DNA of 64,000 nucleotides from Algiphilus sp. (GTDB taxonomy: Bacteria > Pseudomonadota > Gammaproteobacteria > Nevskiales > Nevskiaceae), in the NCBI RefSeq assembly GCF_023145115.1, contig NZ_JAGLEJ010000022.1, positions 1 through 64,000 of the forward strand. Reading direction: 5' to 3'. The notes under the pieces are model-generated. The model was not told the DNA's origin. It saw only the letters and a program-made list of their open reading frames with translations, and made no database searches. The first letter of the stretch is position 1, and every line of letters starts with the position of its first letter. Positions 16,647 through 25,246 of the stretch are shown piece by piece. The translations under genes were made by a program, and so were the position numbers.

Positions 16647-18014
16647 ATGCAATTGACTTCGCTCTCCGCGCTCTCACCGGTCGACGGCCGCTATGCCGAC
16701 AAGACCTGGGAACTGCGCGAAATCTGTTCCGAGTACGGACTGATCCGCTTCCGCGTGCTGGTCGAGATCCGCTGGCTGGAAGCGCTCGCCGCCTCCGACG
16801 CGATTCCGGAGGTGACGCCGCTGTCGACCTCGGCGCAGGACCGGCTCGAGCAGATCGCCGAGAACTTCGACATCGACGAGGCGCAGCGCGTCAAGCAGAT
16901 CGAGCAGACCACCAATCACGACGTGAAGGCGGTGGAGTACTACCTCAAGGAGCGCATCGGCGCCCACGAGGAGCTGTCGAAGGTCAAGGAATTCATGCAC
17001 TTCGCGTGCACATCGGAGGACATCAACAACCTCGCCTACGCGCTCATGCTGCGCGAGTGCCGCGAACGCGTGCTGCTGCCGGGGCTGGAGAACCTCACCG
17101 CGCGCATCGCCGAGCTCGGTCGCATGTACGCCGAGCAGCCCATGCTGTCGCGCACGCACGGCCAGCCCGCATCGCCGACCACCCTCGGCAAGGAGCTGGC
17201 GGTATTCGTGCACCGCCTCGCCCGTCAGCGCGAACAGCTGGCGGACGTGCGCATCATGGGCAAGCTCAACGGCGCCACCGGCAACTGGAACGCGCACATG
17301 GCGGCCTACCCGGACGTCGACTGGCCGGATTTCTCGGCGCGCTTCATCGAAGGGCTCGGGCTGTCGCCGACTCCGGCGACCACCCAGATCGAGCCGCACG
17401 ACTTCATGGCCGAGTACTTCCACGCCCTCATGCGCGCCAATACCGTCCTGATCGACTTCTGCCGCGACGTCTGGGGCTATGTCTCGCTGGGCTATTTCCG
17501 CCAGCGCATGGTGGACGGCGAGGTCGGCAGTTCGACCATGCCGCACAAGGTCAATCCCATCGATTTCGAGAACGCCGAGGGCAACCTGGGCATGGCCAAC
17601 GCCATTCTCGATCACCTTGCGGGCAAGCTGCCGGTTTCGCGCTGGCAGCGCGACCTCACCGATTCGACCGTGCTGCGCAACATCGGCGTCGGCGTCGCCC
17701 ACGGTGTGCTCGCCTACGAGTCGATCATGAAGGGCACCGGCAAGCTCGAGGCCGATGCCTGGCGTCTCGGCCGCGAACTCGACGACAACTGGGAGGTCCT
17801 CGGTGAGGCGGTGCAGACGGTCATGCGGCGCTACGGCCTGCCCGAGCCCTACGAGCAGCTCAAGCGGCTGACCCGCGGGCGCCGCATCGAGCGCGACGCG
17901 CTGCGCGAGTTCATCAACGGGCTCGACATCCCGGTCGAGGCGCGCGACCGGTTGCTGGCCATGACACCCGCGGACTACGTCGGCAACGCGGCGGATCAGG
18001 CGCGCGACATCTGA
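16647..18014 (+). CDS. purB: Adenylosuccinate lyase
   Basis: 455 residues, fumarase/aspartase superfamily. It releases fumarate from SAICAR and from adenylosuccinate in purine synthesis. The signature loop GSSTMPHKVNPIDFEN is complete, and the catalytic histidine region MLSRTHGQPASPTT and the TSEDINNLAYA segment are present. The start is ATG at 16647 (MQLTSLSALSPVDGRYADK), matching the usual PurB N-terminus. It is divergent from its superfamily relative fumC. Confidence 0.97.
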   Translation: MQLTSLSALSPVDGRYADKTWELREICSEYGLIRFRVLVEIRWLEALAASDAIPEVTPLSTSAQDRLEQIAENFDIDEAQRVKQIEQTTNHDVKAVEYYLKERIGAHEELSKVKEFMHFACTSEDINNLAYALMLRECRERVLLPGLENLTARIAELGRMYAEQPMLSRTHGQPASPTTLGKELAVFVHRLARQREQLADVRIMGKLNGATGNWNAHMAAYPDVDWPDFSARFIEGLGLSPTPATTQIEPHDFMAEYFHALMRANTVLIDFCRDVWGYVSLGYFRQRMVDGEVGSSTMPHKVNPIDFENAEGNLGMANAILDHLAGKLPVSRWQRDLTDSTVLRNIGVGVAHGVLAYESIMKGTGKLEADAWRLGRELDDNWEVLGEAVQTVMRRYGLPEPYEQLKRLTRGRRIERDALREFINGLDIPVEARDRLLAMTPADYVGNAADQARDI

Positions 18015-18022
18015 ACCGGCAG

Positions 18023-18048
18023 GCCGCCGTTCCGGCGCCGGAACGGCG
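18023..18048. terminator. Perfect 26-bp palindrome between convergent genes
   Basis: CCGCCGTTCCGGC followed directly by its reverse complement GCCGGAACGGCGG, beginning 9 bases after the purB stop. It sits between purB and the convergent thioesterase gene, the place for a shared terminator, but there is no T tract after it on either strand. It could be a protein-binding palindrome or an RNA-stabilising hairpin. Confidence 0.5.
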
Positions 18049-18082
18049 GTTCGCCGCCAGCGGCCGAGAGACGCGGCCGCGC

Positions 18083-18520
18083 CTAGGTTGAGGCCTCTTC
18101 TGCCGGCAGGAGGTAGGGCTGCAGCCGCGCGCGCACGCCGTCCGGGATGGCCAGCGTGGACTGCTGGCGGTAGTCGTACCAGACCACGACCGCCCGGGTG
18201 CGGGCGACCAGCGTGTCGCCATCGTGCATGAGGGCGCGCGTCTCGAAGCTCTTGCCGCCGATCCGGCTGAGGCCATAGTGCACGTCGAGCTCGGTGGGCG
18301 CGCGCAGCTGCGCCACGAAGTCGCACGCGATGTGGGCCAGGATGAGGCCGTACTCGGTCCAGAACTGCTTGTCGCCGGCCATGAGCTCGGAGAAGAAGCC
18401 CAGGCGCACGTCCTCGTCGTAGGTGAAGAAGCGCGCGTTGTTGACGTGGCCGAGCGCGTCCATGTCACCCCACCGCACCGGAATGCGCACGCGGTGCGGT
18501 ACCGCCGCCGGCTGCGTCAT
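18083..18520 (-). CDS. Hotdog-fold acyl-CoA thioesterase
   Basis: 145 residues. The 4HBT-type motif VRWGDMDALGHVNNARFFTYDEDVR is present, including the active-site aspartate followed by GHVNN. Relatives hydrolyse acyl-CoA or acyl-ACP in the cytoplasm; the substrate here is unknown. The start is ATG at 18518-18520, overlapping the stop of the DUF1289 gene by 4 bases, so the two are co-translated. YbgC is a related family, but no tol genes are nearby. Confidence 0.85.
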   Translation of the reverse strand: MTQPAAVPHRVRIPVRWGDMDALGHVNNARFFTYDEDVRLGFFSELMAGDKQFWTEYGLILAHIACDFVAQLRAPTELDVHYGLSRIGGKSFETRALMHDGDTLVARTRAVVVWYDYRQQSTLAIPDGVRARLQPYLLPAEEAST

Positions 18521-18744
18521 TGCACCTCTCCGCTGCCGTTGGCCGCCGGTCCCGCCTGCAGCCGGCGGTGCGCGATCGCGCGCAGGATCTCGTGCCGGCG
18601 GGCGGCGTCCGCCGCCGGCCACTCCATGATCTCGTCACCCGTCCGCAGGCAGCCGATGCAGCAGCGACCGGCCGCGTCCAGCGTGCACACCCCGGTGCAC
18701 GGCGATGCCGGTGTCGGTGCGTCCTGCCGCTGTGCGCGATTCAT
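18517..18744 (-). CDS. DUF1289 small cysteine-rich protein
   Basis: 75 residues with a cysteine cluster C-x3-C-x8-C-x2-C in SPCTGVCTLDAAGRCCIGC, followed by the conserved RTGDEIMEWPAADAARRHEIL. The pattern defines DUF1289, whose cysteines suggest metal or Fe-S binding; function is unknown. The start is ATG at 18742-18744. It is coupled to the downstream thioesterase by a 4-base overlap, so they may act together. Confidence 0.85.
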   Translation of the reverse strand: MNRAQRQDAPTPASPCTGVCTLDAAGRCCIGCLRTGDEIMEWPAADAARRHEILRAIAHRRLQAGPAANGSGEVQ

Positions 18745-18821
18745 GGGAATGTCTCCGAAGGCGTAACGAAGCGGGGCGGCCCGATGGGACCGCCCCGACG
18801 GTGCATCGATTGCCCGACCGC

Positions 18822-20027
18822 CTACTCGAGGTAGAGCCAGAAGGTCACGCGGCGATTGGCGGCACGGCCTTCCTCGGTCTCGTTGCTGGCCACCGGCTGG
18901 CTCTCGCCGCGGCCGGTCGTGCTCATGCGGGCAGCCGCGATACCCAGCCCCTGCAGGCGCGTCTTCACCGCTGCGGCACGCTCCTCGGAGAGGCGCTGGT
19001 TGTAGCCGTCGTCCCCGCGGCTGTCGGTGTGCCCGATGATCTCGATGGTGAGATCCTGCTGGCCGCGGAGCATCGCCGCCACCTCGTCGAGCACGCCCTG
19101 CGCGCCACCGGTCAGGCGCGCTGTGTCGTAATGGAACGTCAGCGTCGGCAGGACCAGCGGCTGCGGTTCGGCACAGCCGGCGGTGTTGACGGTCACGCCC
19201 GTGAAGGTGTCCGGGCACTGATCGTCGGCGTCCATGACCCCGTCGCCGTCGCTGTCCTCGCCGCCGGTGACCGGCGGGCAGCCGGCCTCGTCGACGGTGA
19301 CGCCGGGCTCGGTGCCGGGGCACTGATCCATGGTGTCGTCGACGCCGTCGTCGTCGGAATCGTTGCGGCAGTCGGTGCGGCCAGTGACCGGATCGACCAC
19401 GGCGACCTCGCAGGCCTCCTCCTCGGGCAGCGGTTCGACCGGCGCTTCGCCGGAAGCGAACAACGGCGAAAGCGGCAGCTGCAGACCGACCAGGAAGCGG
19501 TAGTCGAGCAGCAGACTGGCCCCCGGCGCGGACAGCGACTCGTGCTGACCGATGAGACGGAACTCGGTGCGCAGACCCATGCCCCATACCGGCAGGCCGA
19601 ACAGGGCACCGCCGCCCACATTGGCCATCGGCCGGATCTCGTCGTCACCCTGCACGTCGTCACGCACAGCGCCGATGCCGGCGAGCGCGTACGGCGTCAC
19701 GTCGGTGCGCGAGAGGAAGCTGATGCCGCCGAAATCGCGGACGAGATCGACCGTGATGCCGGCGTGGTAGTCATCCTCGCCGTCGATGTCGCGCTCGAAG
19801 GCGCCATTGAAGAACGAGAGCTCCAGCGCCGTGTCCTCCCAGGACAGCGGCAGCCCGAAGGTCACCTGGTAGCCGAAGTCGTCATCCCACTGACGCTCGC
19901 CGTCGACGATGGTGTAGCTGCCGAAGCCGGCGGCATAGGGGCTGTCCTCGTACTTGCTGCTGACCGCGTATGCCGAGCCGGCAAGCGCGCACAGTGCGAG
20001 ACTCGCAAGGATTCTGCTTGTCGTCAT
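18822..20027 (-). CDS. OmpA-family outer membrane protein with thrombospondin type 3-like repeats
   Basis: 401 residues. A signal peptide (cleaved near SAYA) is followed by an eight-stranded-type beta-barrel to about residue 195. Then come two calcium-binding-type aspartate repeats (NDSDDDGVDDTMDQCPG and EDSDGDGVMDADDQCPD) and a C-terminal OmpA peptidoglycan-binding domain (IEIIGHTDSRG, LSEERAAAVKTRL, RRVTFWL). Such proteins tether the outer membrane to the cell wall. The start is ATG at 20025-20027 with GAGAGAG upstream. The paired cysteines in the repeats suggest disulfides. Confidence 0.9.
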   Translation of the reverse strand: MTTSRILASLALCALAGSAYAVSSKYEDSPYAAGFGSYTIVDGERQWDDDFGYQVTFGLPLSWEDTALELSFFNGAFERDIDGEDDYHAGITVDLVRDFGGISFLSRTDVTPYALAGIGAVRDDVQGDDEIRPMANVGGGALFGLPVWGMGLRTEFRLIGQHESLSAPGASLLLDYRFLVGLQLPLSPLFASGEAPVEPLPEEEACEVAVVDPVTGRTDCRNDSDDDGVDDTMDQCPGTEPGVTVDEAGCPPVTGGEDSDGDGVMDADDQCPDTFTGVTVNTAGCAEPQPLVLPTLTFHYDTARLTGGAQGVLDEVAAMLRGQQDLTIEIIGHTDSRGDDGYNQRLSEERAAAVKTRLQGLGIAAARMSTTGRGESQPVASNETEEGRAANRRVTFWLYLE

Positions 20028-20091
20028 GCGGAACTCTCTCTCCCTGATATTGTTGCAGTGCATTGTGCCCGCTCGGAACGGCGAGCACCAG

Positions 20092-21117
20092 CTAGGAACG
20101 CGCCCCGTCGCGGACCGCCCCGGCCAGGCGCGCCGGCAGCGACGGCCCCTCGTACACCAGGCCGGTGTACAACTGGATGAGGTCGGCGCCGTCCGCGATG
20201 CGTTGCCGGGCGGCTTCGGGACTGTCGATGCCGCCGACCCCGACGAGCGGATAGTCCGGGCCGCAGGCCCGCCGCAGGGTGCGCATGACGTGCCCCGCAA
20301 GCGGGGCCAGCGGCCGTCCGGAAAGCCCACCGGCCTGATCGGCGAAGGCGGCCGGCAGGCCCTCCGGCCGGGTGACCGTGGTATTGGTGGCGATCAGCCC
20401 GTCGATGCCGTGCTCGCGCGCCGTCGCTGCCAGCGAGGCGATGGCATCGTCGGTCAGGTCGGGGGCGAGCTTGAGCAGCACCGGTGTCCGCCGCCCCTGC
20501 GCATCCGCCAGCCGCGCGCGCTCCTCGGCAATGGCACCGAGCAGCGCCATCAGCGCATCGTCCTGCTGCAGGTCGCGCAGACCGGGCGTGTTCGGCGAGG
20601 AGATGTTGACGGTGATGTAGTCGGCGACATCGTGCGCCCGTTGCAGGCAGTACCGGTAGTCGTCGGCGGCATCCGCCGCTGCGGTGTCCCGGTTCTTGCC
20701 GATGTTGACCCCGACCACGAGACCTTCGGGCCGGCTCCGCAGACGGGCCATGGCCGCGTCGATGCCACCGTTGTTGAAGCCGAGCCGGTTGATGACCGCG
20801 CCCTGCCGGACCGCGCGGAAGACGCGCGGCCGCGGATTGCCGCCCTGCGCCCTCGGGGTGAGCGTGCCGACCTCGACGAATCCGAACCCGAGCCCGGCGA
20901 AGCCGCGCACCGCGAGCGCGTCCTTGTCGGCACCGGCGGCGAGCCCCACCCGATTGCCGAAGGACAACCCGAACAACGCGACCGGGTCCTCGACCCGCTC
21001 CCCGACCCATCCCGCCAGAGCGGGCGCCGCGGCCAGCGCGCGCACGGTCAGCCAGTGCGCGCGCTCGGCGTCGAGCGCATAGAGCAGCGGTCGCGCCAGC
21101 GCGTAGGCGCCGCTCAT
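20092..21117 (-). CDS. pyrD: Dihydroorotate dehydrogenase (quinone), class 2
   Basis: 341 residues. It oxidises dihydroorotate to orotate at the inner membrane in pyrimidine synthesis, passing electrons to quinone. The N-terminal helical membrane-binding segment (YALARPLLYALDAERAH) is typical of class 2. FMN/orotate motifs GLAAGADKDA, NRLGFNN, NISSPNTPGLRDLQ, NTTVTRP and LIQLYTGLVYEGP are intact; the serine base of class 2 is in the NISSPNT loop. It overlaps the ABC1-like gene upstream by 4 bases. Confidence 0.96.
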   Translation of the reverse strand: MSGAYALARPLLYALDAERAHWLTVRALAAAPALAGWVGERVEDPVALFGLSFGNRVGLAAGADKDALAVRGFAGLGFGFVEVGTLTPRAQGGNPRPRVFRAVRQGAVINRLGFNNGGIDAAMARLRSRPEGLVVGVNIGKNRDTAAADAADDYRYCLQRAHDVADYITVNISSPNTPGLRDLQQDDALMALLGAIAEERARLADAQGRRTPVLLKLAPDLTDDAIASLAATAREHGIDGLIATNTTVTRPEGLPAAFADQAGGLSGRPLAPLAGHVMRTLRRACGPDYPLVGVGGIDSPEAARQRIADGADLIQLYTGLVYEGPSLPARLAGAVRDGARS

Positions 21118-23141
21118 CGCCCGTGCTGTCCGTGCTTCGGCATCTCCGCCGGCGCGGAGAGCGCCTCGGGCCGGTCGCGCGGCAGCACCTCGAGCGCCGC
21201 GGCGGGACGGGCGGCCGGCTGCAGCGCCAGCCGCCGCCGGAGGTCGCGCACCTCGTTGCGCACGCGATCGCGCGAGTAGAGCAAAGGCAGGCGCAGCACG
21301 CTGCCCGCGAGGTCGCGGAGCATCCTGCGCCGCGGCACGCCCTCGTAGAGTGATCCGAAGCTGCCCGCGGCAGCCATCAGCGCGCGGGAGAGATGGGTGT
21401 AGTCACCACGCACCACCAGCCCGAGATGCTGCGTGTTCGAGATCAGGTGGAGGATCGCCTGCCCGCGCCGGTGCAGCGACGCCAGACCGCCGTGGCGCAG
21501 CTCCCGCACCAGATTGCGTGCGCCGAGCGGCTTGATGCCGCGCTTGGCGAGCGTTTCCGCCAGCAGCGCCCGGATCTCGGCGCGACGCGCGGCGTTGGCC
21601 TCGGGCGCGGTGCTGATGCGGATGAGCGCGTCGGTGAGCAGGTCGACGTCGGCCAGGCACGCGCCGGACACGTAGTCCCACACCGCATTCCACTTGCCCG
21701 TCAGCGGCACCGTGTTGCCCCAGTCGATGAGGTAGAGGGCGTTGTCGGAGCCGATCATGATGTTGCCGGGATGCAGATCCCCGTGCATTTCCTTGTACAC
21801 CAGCGCGTGGTGCAGGATCGTGTAGAGCAGTCGCTGCGCCACCTGGGCGCGGAAGCGCTTGCGGGCCGATGGTGTCTGCCGGCGCAGCGCGCGCAGCAGG
21901 CTGTCGCCGTCCGACAGGAACTCCATCTCCAGGACCCGTCGCGATGCACCGTACAGCGCAGGCACGCGCCACACCCCGGTATCCCGGGCGCGGGCATGGA
22001 AACGGATCTGGTTGCGCGCCTCGTCCTCGAAGTCGAGTTCCTGCAGGAAGCCGACCACGAACTCGTCGACCTGTTCCTGGAGCGCGCGCAGGAAGGGCGC
22101 CAGCTTCGAATGCGGCGCCCAGTACTGGCTCGACAGGATAGCCAGCCCGATCACCAGCTTGCCGATGGCGAACTCGCGGTCGATGTTGTGGCGGCCGACC
22201 TTCACGATGATCGGGCGCAGGACCTCCATCCCGTTCTCGACGAAGGGCTTCTTGGCCAGATAGACCGAGCCGATGGAGCCCGAACGCAGAGGCTTCTCGG
22301 CGTCGAACCCCATGTAGAGATCGGCGGGCAGCTTGCCGAAGCTCTCCAGGAAGGCCTCGTTGACCTCCTCCGGGGTCATCGGCGGTACATCCTCGTGGAA
22401 GACCGACAGTTCGCGCGCGATCTCCTCGGGCAGGAAATCGGCATTGGCCGCGGCGACCTGGGCCATCTTGATGAAGAAGGGCCCGAACTCGCGCACCATC
22501 GCGACCACGATCTGGGCCTGCTGGTGGAAATCCTTCGGATCGGCCTGGAAGAAGGGGCGCACCCAGCGCAGCGCCCGCAACTGGCGGCGCACGATGGCGA
22601 TGTCCTCGCGCACCGTGGCGGCCCGGCGCAGCAGCTCCTGGATCTGCCACTGGTTGAAGCGCCGTCCCGCCTTCAGGATGTTGATGACCTCGGTGAGCAG
22701 CGGCTCGTAGGTGGTGATGACCAGCCGCACCATGTCGAGGGACATCTCGCCGAGTCCCTTGATCTCCTCGCTGGAGAACAGCTCCTCGAAGAACTGCCAG
22801 AACTCGTCGACCAGGGCCTGGGGCACCGGCACCGGGCTGCGCTGCAGCAGCTGGTCGACCACGAAGCGGATGAGATCCTCGGTGGACTGCTCGTCCGGGA
22901 TCAGGCGGCGCGCGCGCAGGTGCTGCGTGATGCGCTCCACCGAGCGGGTCGCCGGGTGCGCATAGAGCCCCTCGAAGATGGTGTCGACCGCCGCCGACAG
23001 CTCGTCGCGCGTGACATCGTGCTCGTGCGCGAGCAGCCGCACCAGCGGCGAGAAGGAGCGCGAGAGCCGGTAGGTCTGGACGGTCAGCGATCCGAGCTCG
23101 CCGACGATGCCGACGCCGCGCCTGCGTTTCTCAGCACCCAT
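21114..23141 (-). CDS. Large ABC1/AarF (UbiB-like) atypical kinase-fold protein
   Basis: 675 residues, longer than UbiB (about 545). The N-terminal 200 residues are helical and not assigned. The ABC1 kinase core runs from about 205 to 500: PFFIKMAQVAAANADFLP, a nucleotide loop at S287-V293, VK lysine K314, catalytic HGDLHPGN at 453-460 and the metal aspartate D473 in LIDWG. The KxGQ motif of UbiB/COQ8 reads KMAQ (K225-Q228), and the alanine-rich loop reads SGSIGSV. No clear C-terminal transmembrane pair is seen. UbiB-type proteins support ubiquinone synthesis; this paralogue's role is unknown. It is coupled to pyrD by a 4-base overlap. Confidence 0.85.
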   Translation of the reverse strand: MGAEKRRRGVGIVGELGSLTVQTYRLSRSFSPLVRLLAHEHDVTRDELSAAVDTIFEGLYAHPATRSVERITQHLRARRLIPDEQSTEDLIRFVVDQLLQRSPVPVPQALVDEFWQFFEELFSSEEIKGLGEMSLDMVRLVITTYEPLLTEVINILKAGRRFNQWQIQELLRRAATVREDIAIVRRQLRALRWVRPFFQADPKDFHQQAQIVVAMVREFGPFFIKMAQVAAANADFLPEEIARELSVFHEDVPPMTPEEVNEAFLESFGKLPADLYMGFDAEKPLRSGSIGSVYLAKKPFVENGMEVLRPIIVKVGRHNIDREFAIGKLVIGLAILSSQYWAPHSKLAPFLRALQEQVDEFVVGFLQELDFEDEARNQIRFHARARDTGVWRVPALYGASRRVLEMEFLSDGDSLLRALRRQTPSARKRFRAQVAQRLLYTILHHALVYKEMHGDLHPGNIMIGSDNALYLIDWGNTVPLTGKWNAVWDYVSGACLADVDLLTDALIRISTAPEANAARRAEIRALLAETLAKRGIKPLGARNLVRELRHGGLASLHRRGQAILHLISNTQHLGLVVRGDYTHLSRALMAAAGSFGSLYEGVPRRRMLRDLAGSVLRLPLLYSRDRVRNEVRDLRRRLALQPAARPAAALEVLPRDRPEALSAPAEMPKHGQHGR

Positions 23142-23151
23142 GGCGATGCGC

Positions 23152-23805
23152 TCAGCCCGATTCCGGCGTACGCATGAGATGACCGAGCCGCCCGGCCTTC
23201 GTGGTCAGGTAGCTCTCGTTGTGCGGGTTGCGGCCGCACTCGATGGGCACGCGCTCCACCACTTCGATGCCGGCATCGTTCAGCGCCTTGATCTTGCGCG
23301 GGTTGTTGGTCATGAGGCGGACCCGGGCCATGCCCAGGTCGGCGAGTATGGCGAGTGCGATGTCGTAGTTGCGCGCATCCGCCGGAAAGCCGAGCCGGAC
23401 ATTGGCCTCCACCGTGTCGTGACCCTGATCCTGCAGCGCATAGGCGCGGATCTTGTTGGCGAGGCCGATGCCGCGGCCTTCCTGGCGCAGGTAGAGCAGC
23501 GCCCCGCGGCCCTCGACGGCGATCCGCTGGAGCGCGTGCTCGAGCTGGAAGCCGCAGTCGCAGCGCAGCGAGAACAGCGCATCCCCGGTCAGGCACTCGG
23601 AATGGATGCGCAGCAGCGGCGCCGGCTCCCGGCACTCGGCAACGTCGCCCAGCGTGATCGCGAGATGCTCCTTGTCGTCGTCGTCGGTGTAGACCGACAG
23701 GGTGAAGGTCGCGAACGGCGTGGGCAGCTCGGCGCGCGCCTGGGCGCGGTACGGCGCCCGGGGCGGATCGATCTCGCTGGCGTGGTGGTCGCTCAATGGC
23801 GGCAT
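23152..23805 (-). CDS. ribA: GTP cyclohydrolase II
   Basis: 217 residues. It opens GTP to start riboflavin synthesis. The zinc ligands are C71, C82 and C84 (SECLTGDALFSLRCDCG), followed by YLRQEGRGIGLANKIRAYALQD with the catalytic arginine. It is stand-alone, without the RibB domain. About 20 extra N-terminal residues precede the usual start. It lies 10 bases upstream of the ABC1-like gene. No FMN riboswitch was recognised in the upstream gap. Confidence 0.95.
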   Translation of the reverse strand: MPPLSDHHASEIDPPRAPYRAQARAELPTPFATFTLSVYTDDDDKEHLAITLGDVAECREPAPLLRIHSECLTGDALFSLRCDCGFQLEHALQRIAVEGRGALLYLRQEGRGIGLANKIRAYALQDQGHDTVEANVRLGFPADARNYDIALAILADLGMARVRLMTNNPRKIKALNDAGIEVVERVPIECGRNPHNESYLTTKAGRLGHLMRTPESG

Positions 23806-23932
23806 CGCGTTGGTGGAAGAGGCTTGACCCGGCGCCAGCAGCGCCGGCCATGCGCGTTATTATCGCTGCTCAGCGTACGGGTTGCTTGCCGCCCGTCGCA
23901 CCCGCGTCCGGAATCACACAGGAGGGAGGAGC

Positions 23933-24127
23933 ATGGGGAACACAATCGTACGCTCGGTCGTGGTGGTCGCCGCCATCGGGGTCGGTGCCATCGGCGTCCA
24001 CTACGGACTGACGATTGCGCTGTCCGAGGACGGCACCAGCGATACCGGCCCCAGCCACGAGGAGCGGCTCGACCGCATCTTCTCGGAACCGGGGACACCG
24101 CCCGGGGGCTCCGTCTCGTCGCGCTAG
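23933..24127 (+). CDS. Small single-pass membrane protein of unknown function
   Basis: 64 residues. I do not recognise a family. The N-terminus MGNTIVRSVVVVAAIGVGAIGVHYGL is one hydrophobic helix, followed by a short acidic tail (LSEDGTSD, EERLDRIFSE). A very strong ribosome-binding site GGAGGGAGGA lies 2 bases before the ATG. A TTATTAT stretch at 23857-23863 in the gap to the divergent ribA is a possible -10 for one or both genes. The stop lies 5 bases before the next start, so it is probably the first gene of a small operon with the phosphotransferase. Confidence 0.65.
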   Translation: MGNTIVRSVVVVAAIGVGAIGVHYGLTIALSEDGTSDTGPSHEERLDRIFSEPGTPPGGSVSSR

Positions 24128-24132
24128 CCGCC

Positions 24133-25218
24133 ATGCCGGCCGACACGGGAGGAGACAGCCGCCACCTCGTCGACCAGCCGCAGGCCGTGCGGGAAGAGGA
24201 CACCCTCGACCTCGACGCACTGCTGCCGTGGCTGCGTGACCACGTCGACCATCTGCCCGATACGCCCCCGAGGGTGGCGCAGTATCCCGGTGGCGCCAGC
24301 AACATCACCTATGCCCTCGACTTCGGCGAGCGGACGCTGATCCTGCGGCGCCCGCCCTTCGGGACGCGTCCCAGGTCCGGCCACGACATGGGACGCGAGT
24401 TCCGGGTCATGTCCGGGCTGCACGGGCACTACCCGGTCCCGCGGCCGCTGGCGCAGTGCGAGGACGAGACGGTGCTCGGCGCGCCCTTCTACGTCATGGA
24501 GAAGCTCGAAGGCATCATCCTGCGCCGCGATCTTCCGGCCGGCATGCACCTCGATGCCGGCGCCGCCGCCGGCCTCTGCGAGCGCTTCTGGCAAGCGCTG
24601 ATCGACCTCCACCGGCTGTCCCCGGCCGACACCGGCCTGGCGGATCTGGGACGCCCCCAGGGCTATGTGGCGCGGCAGATCGCCGGCTGGAACGAGCGCT
24701 ACCGCCGCGCGCGGACCGAGGATGCGCCGGAGGCCGATGACGTGATGAGCTGGCTGGACGCGCACCAGCGCGCCGAGGATGGCCGCGCCAGCCTGATCCA
24801 CAACGACTACCGCTTCGACAACGTCGTGCTCTCCCCGGACGACGAGCTGCGCATCATCGGCGTGCTCGACTGGGAGATGTGCACCATCGGCGATCCCCTC
24901 CTCGACCTGGGCTGCTCGCTGGCGTACTGGATCGAGGCCGGCGACGATCCGGCGCTGGAAGCCATCCGCATGCAGCCCTCCAATCTCCCCGGGATGATGC
25001 GCCGGGACGACATCCTCGCCTTCTACGAGCGTCAGACCGGCATCGCGGTGCCCCACCCCGAGTTCTATATCGCCTTCGGCCTGTTCCGGCTGGCGGTCAT
25101 CGCCCAGCAGATCTACTACCGCTACGCGGTGGGTCAGACCACCAACACGCGCTATCGCGACTTCGGCGGCATGGTCCATGTCCTCGTCGCACGCGCGCGG
25201 CACGTCGCCGGCATCTGA
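24133..25218 (+). CDS. ACAD10-type phosphotransferase (aminoglycoside phosphotransferase fold)
   Basis: 361 residues. The choline/aminoglycoside kinase fold is shown by YPGGASNITYAL near residue 55, FYVMEKLEGIILR, the catalytic loop LIHNDYRFDNVVL and the metal-binding VLDWEMCTIGDPLLDLG. Bacterial homologues are related to the N-terminal part of ACAD10/11, thought to act on hydroxy-acyl groups in fatty-acid breakdown. The substrate is not known here. It lies in tandem with a BASS transporter and a short-chain dehydrogenase, which fits uptake and breakdown of an organic acid. Confidence 0.85.
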   Translation: MPADTGGDSRHLVDQPQAVREEDTLDLDALLPWLRDHVDHLPDTPPRVAQYPGGASNITYALDFGERTLILRRPPFGTRPRSGHDMGREFRVMSGLHGHYPVPRPLAQCEDETVLGAPFYVMEKLEGIILRRDLPAGMHLDAGAAAGLCERFWQALIDLHRLSPADTGLADLGRPQGYVARQIAGWNERYRRARTEDAPEADDVMSWLDAHQRAEDGRASLIHNDYRFDNVVLSPDDELRIIGVLDWEMCTIGDPLLDLGCSLAYWIEAGDDPALEAIRMQPSNLPGMMRRDDILAFYERQTGIAVPHPEFYIAFGLFRLAVIAQQIYYRYAVGQTTNTRYRDFGGMVHVLVARARHVAGI

Positions 25219-25246
25219 CCGCCCCCCTGCCCCCAACGGACACTAC

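Noticed and set aside
23806..23932. FMN riboswitch in front of ribA
   Set aside because: The gap is too short and lacks the conserved RFN helices.
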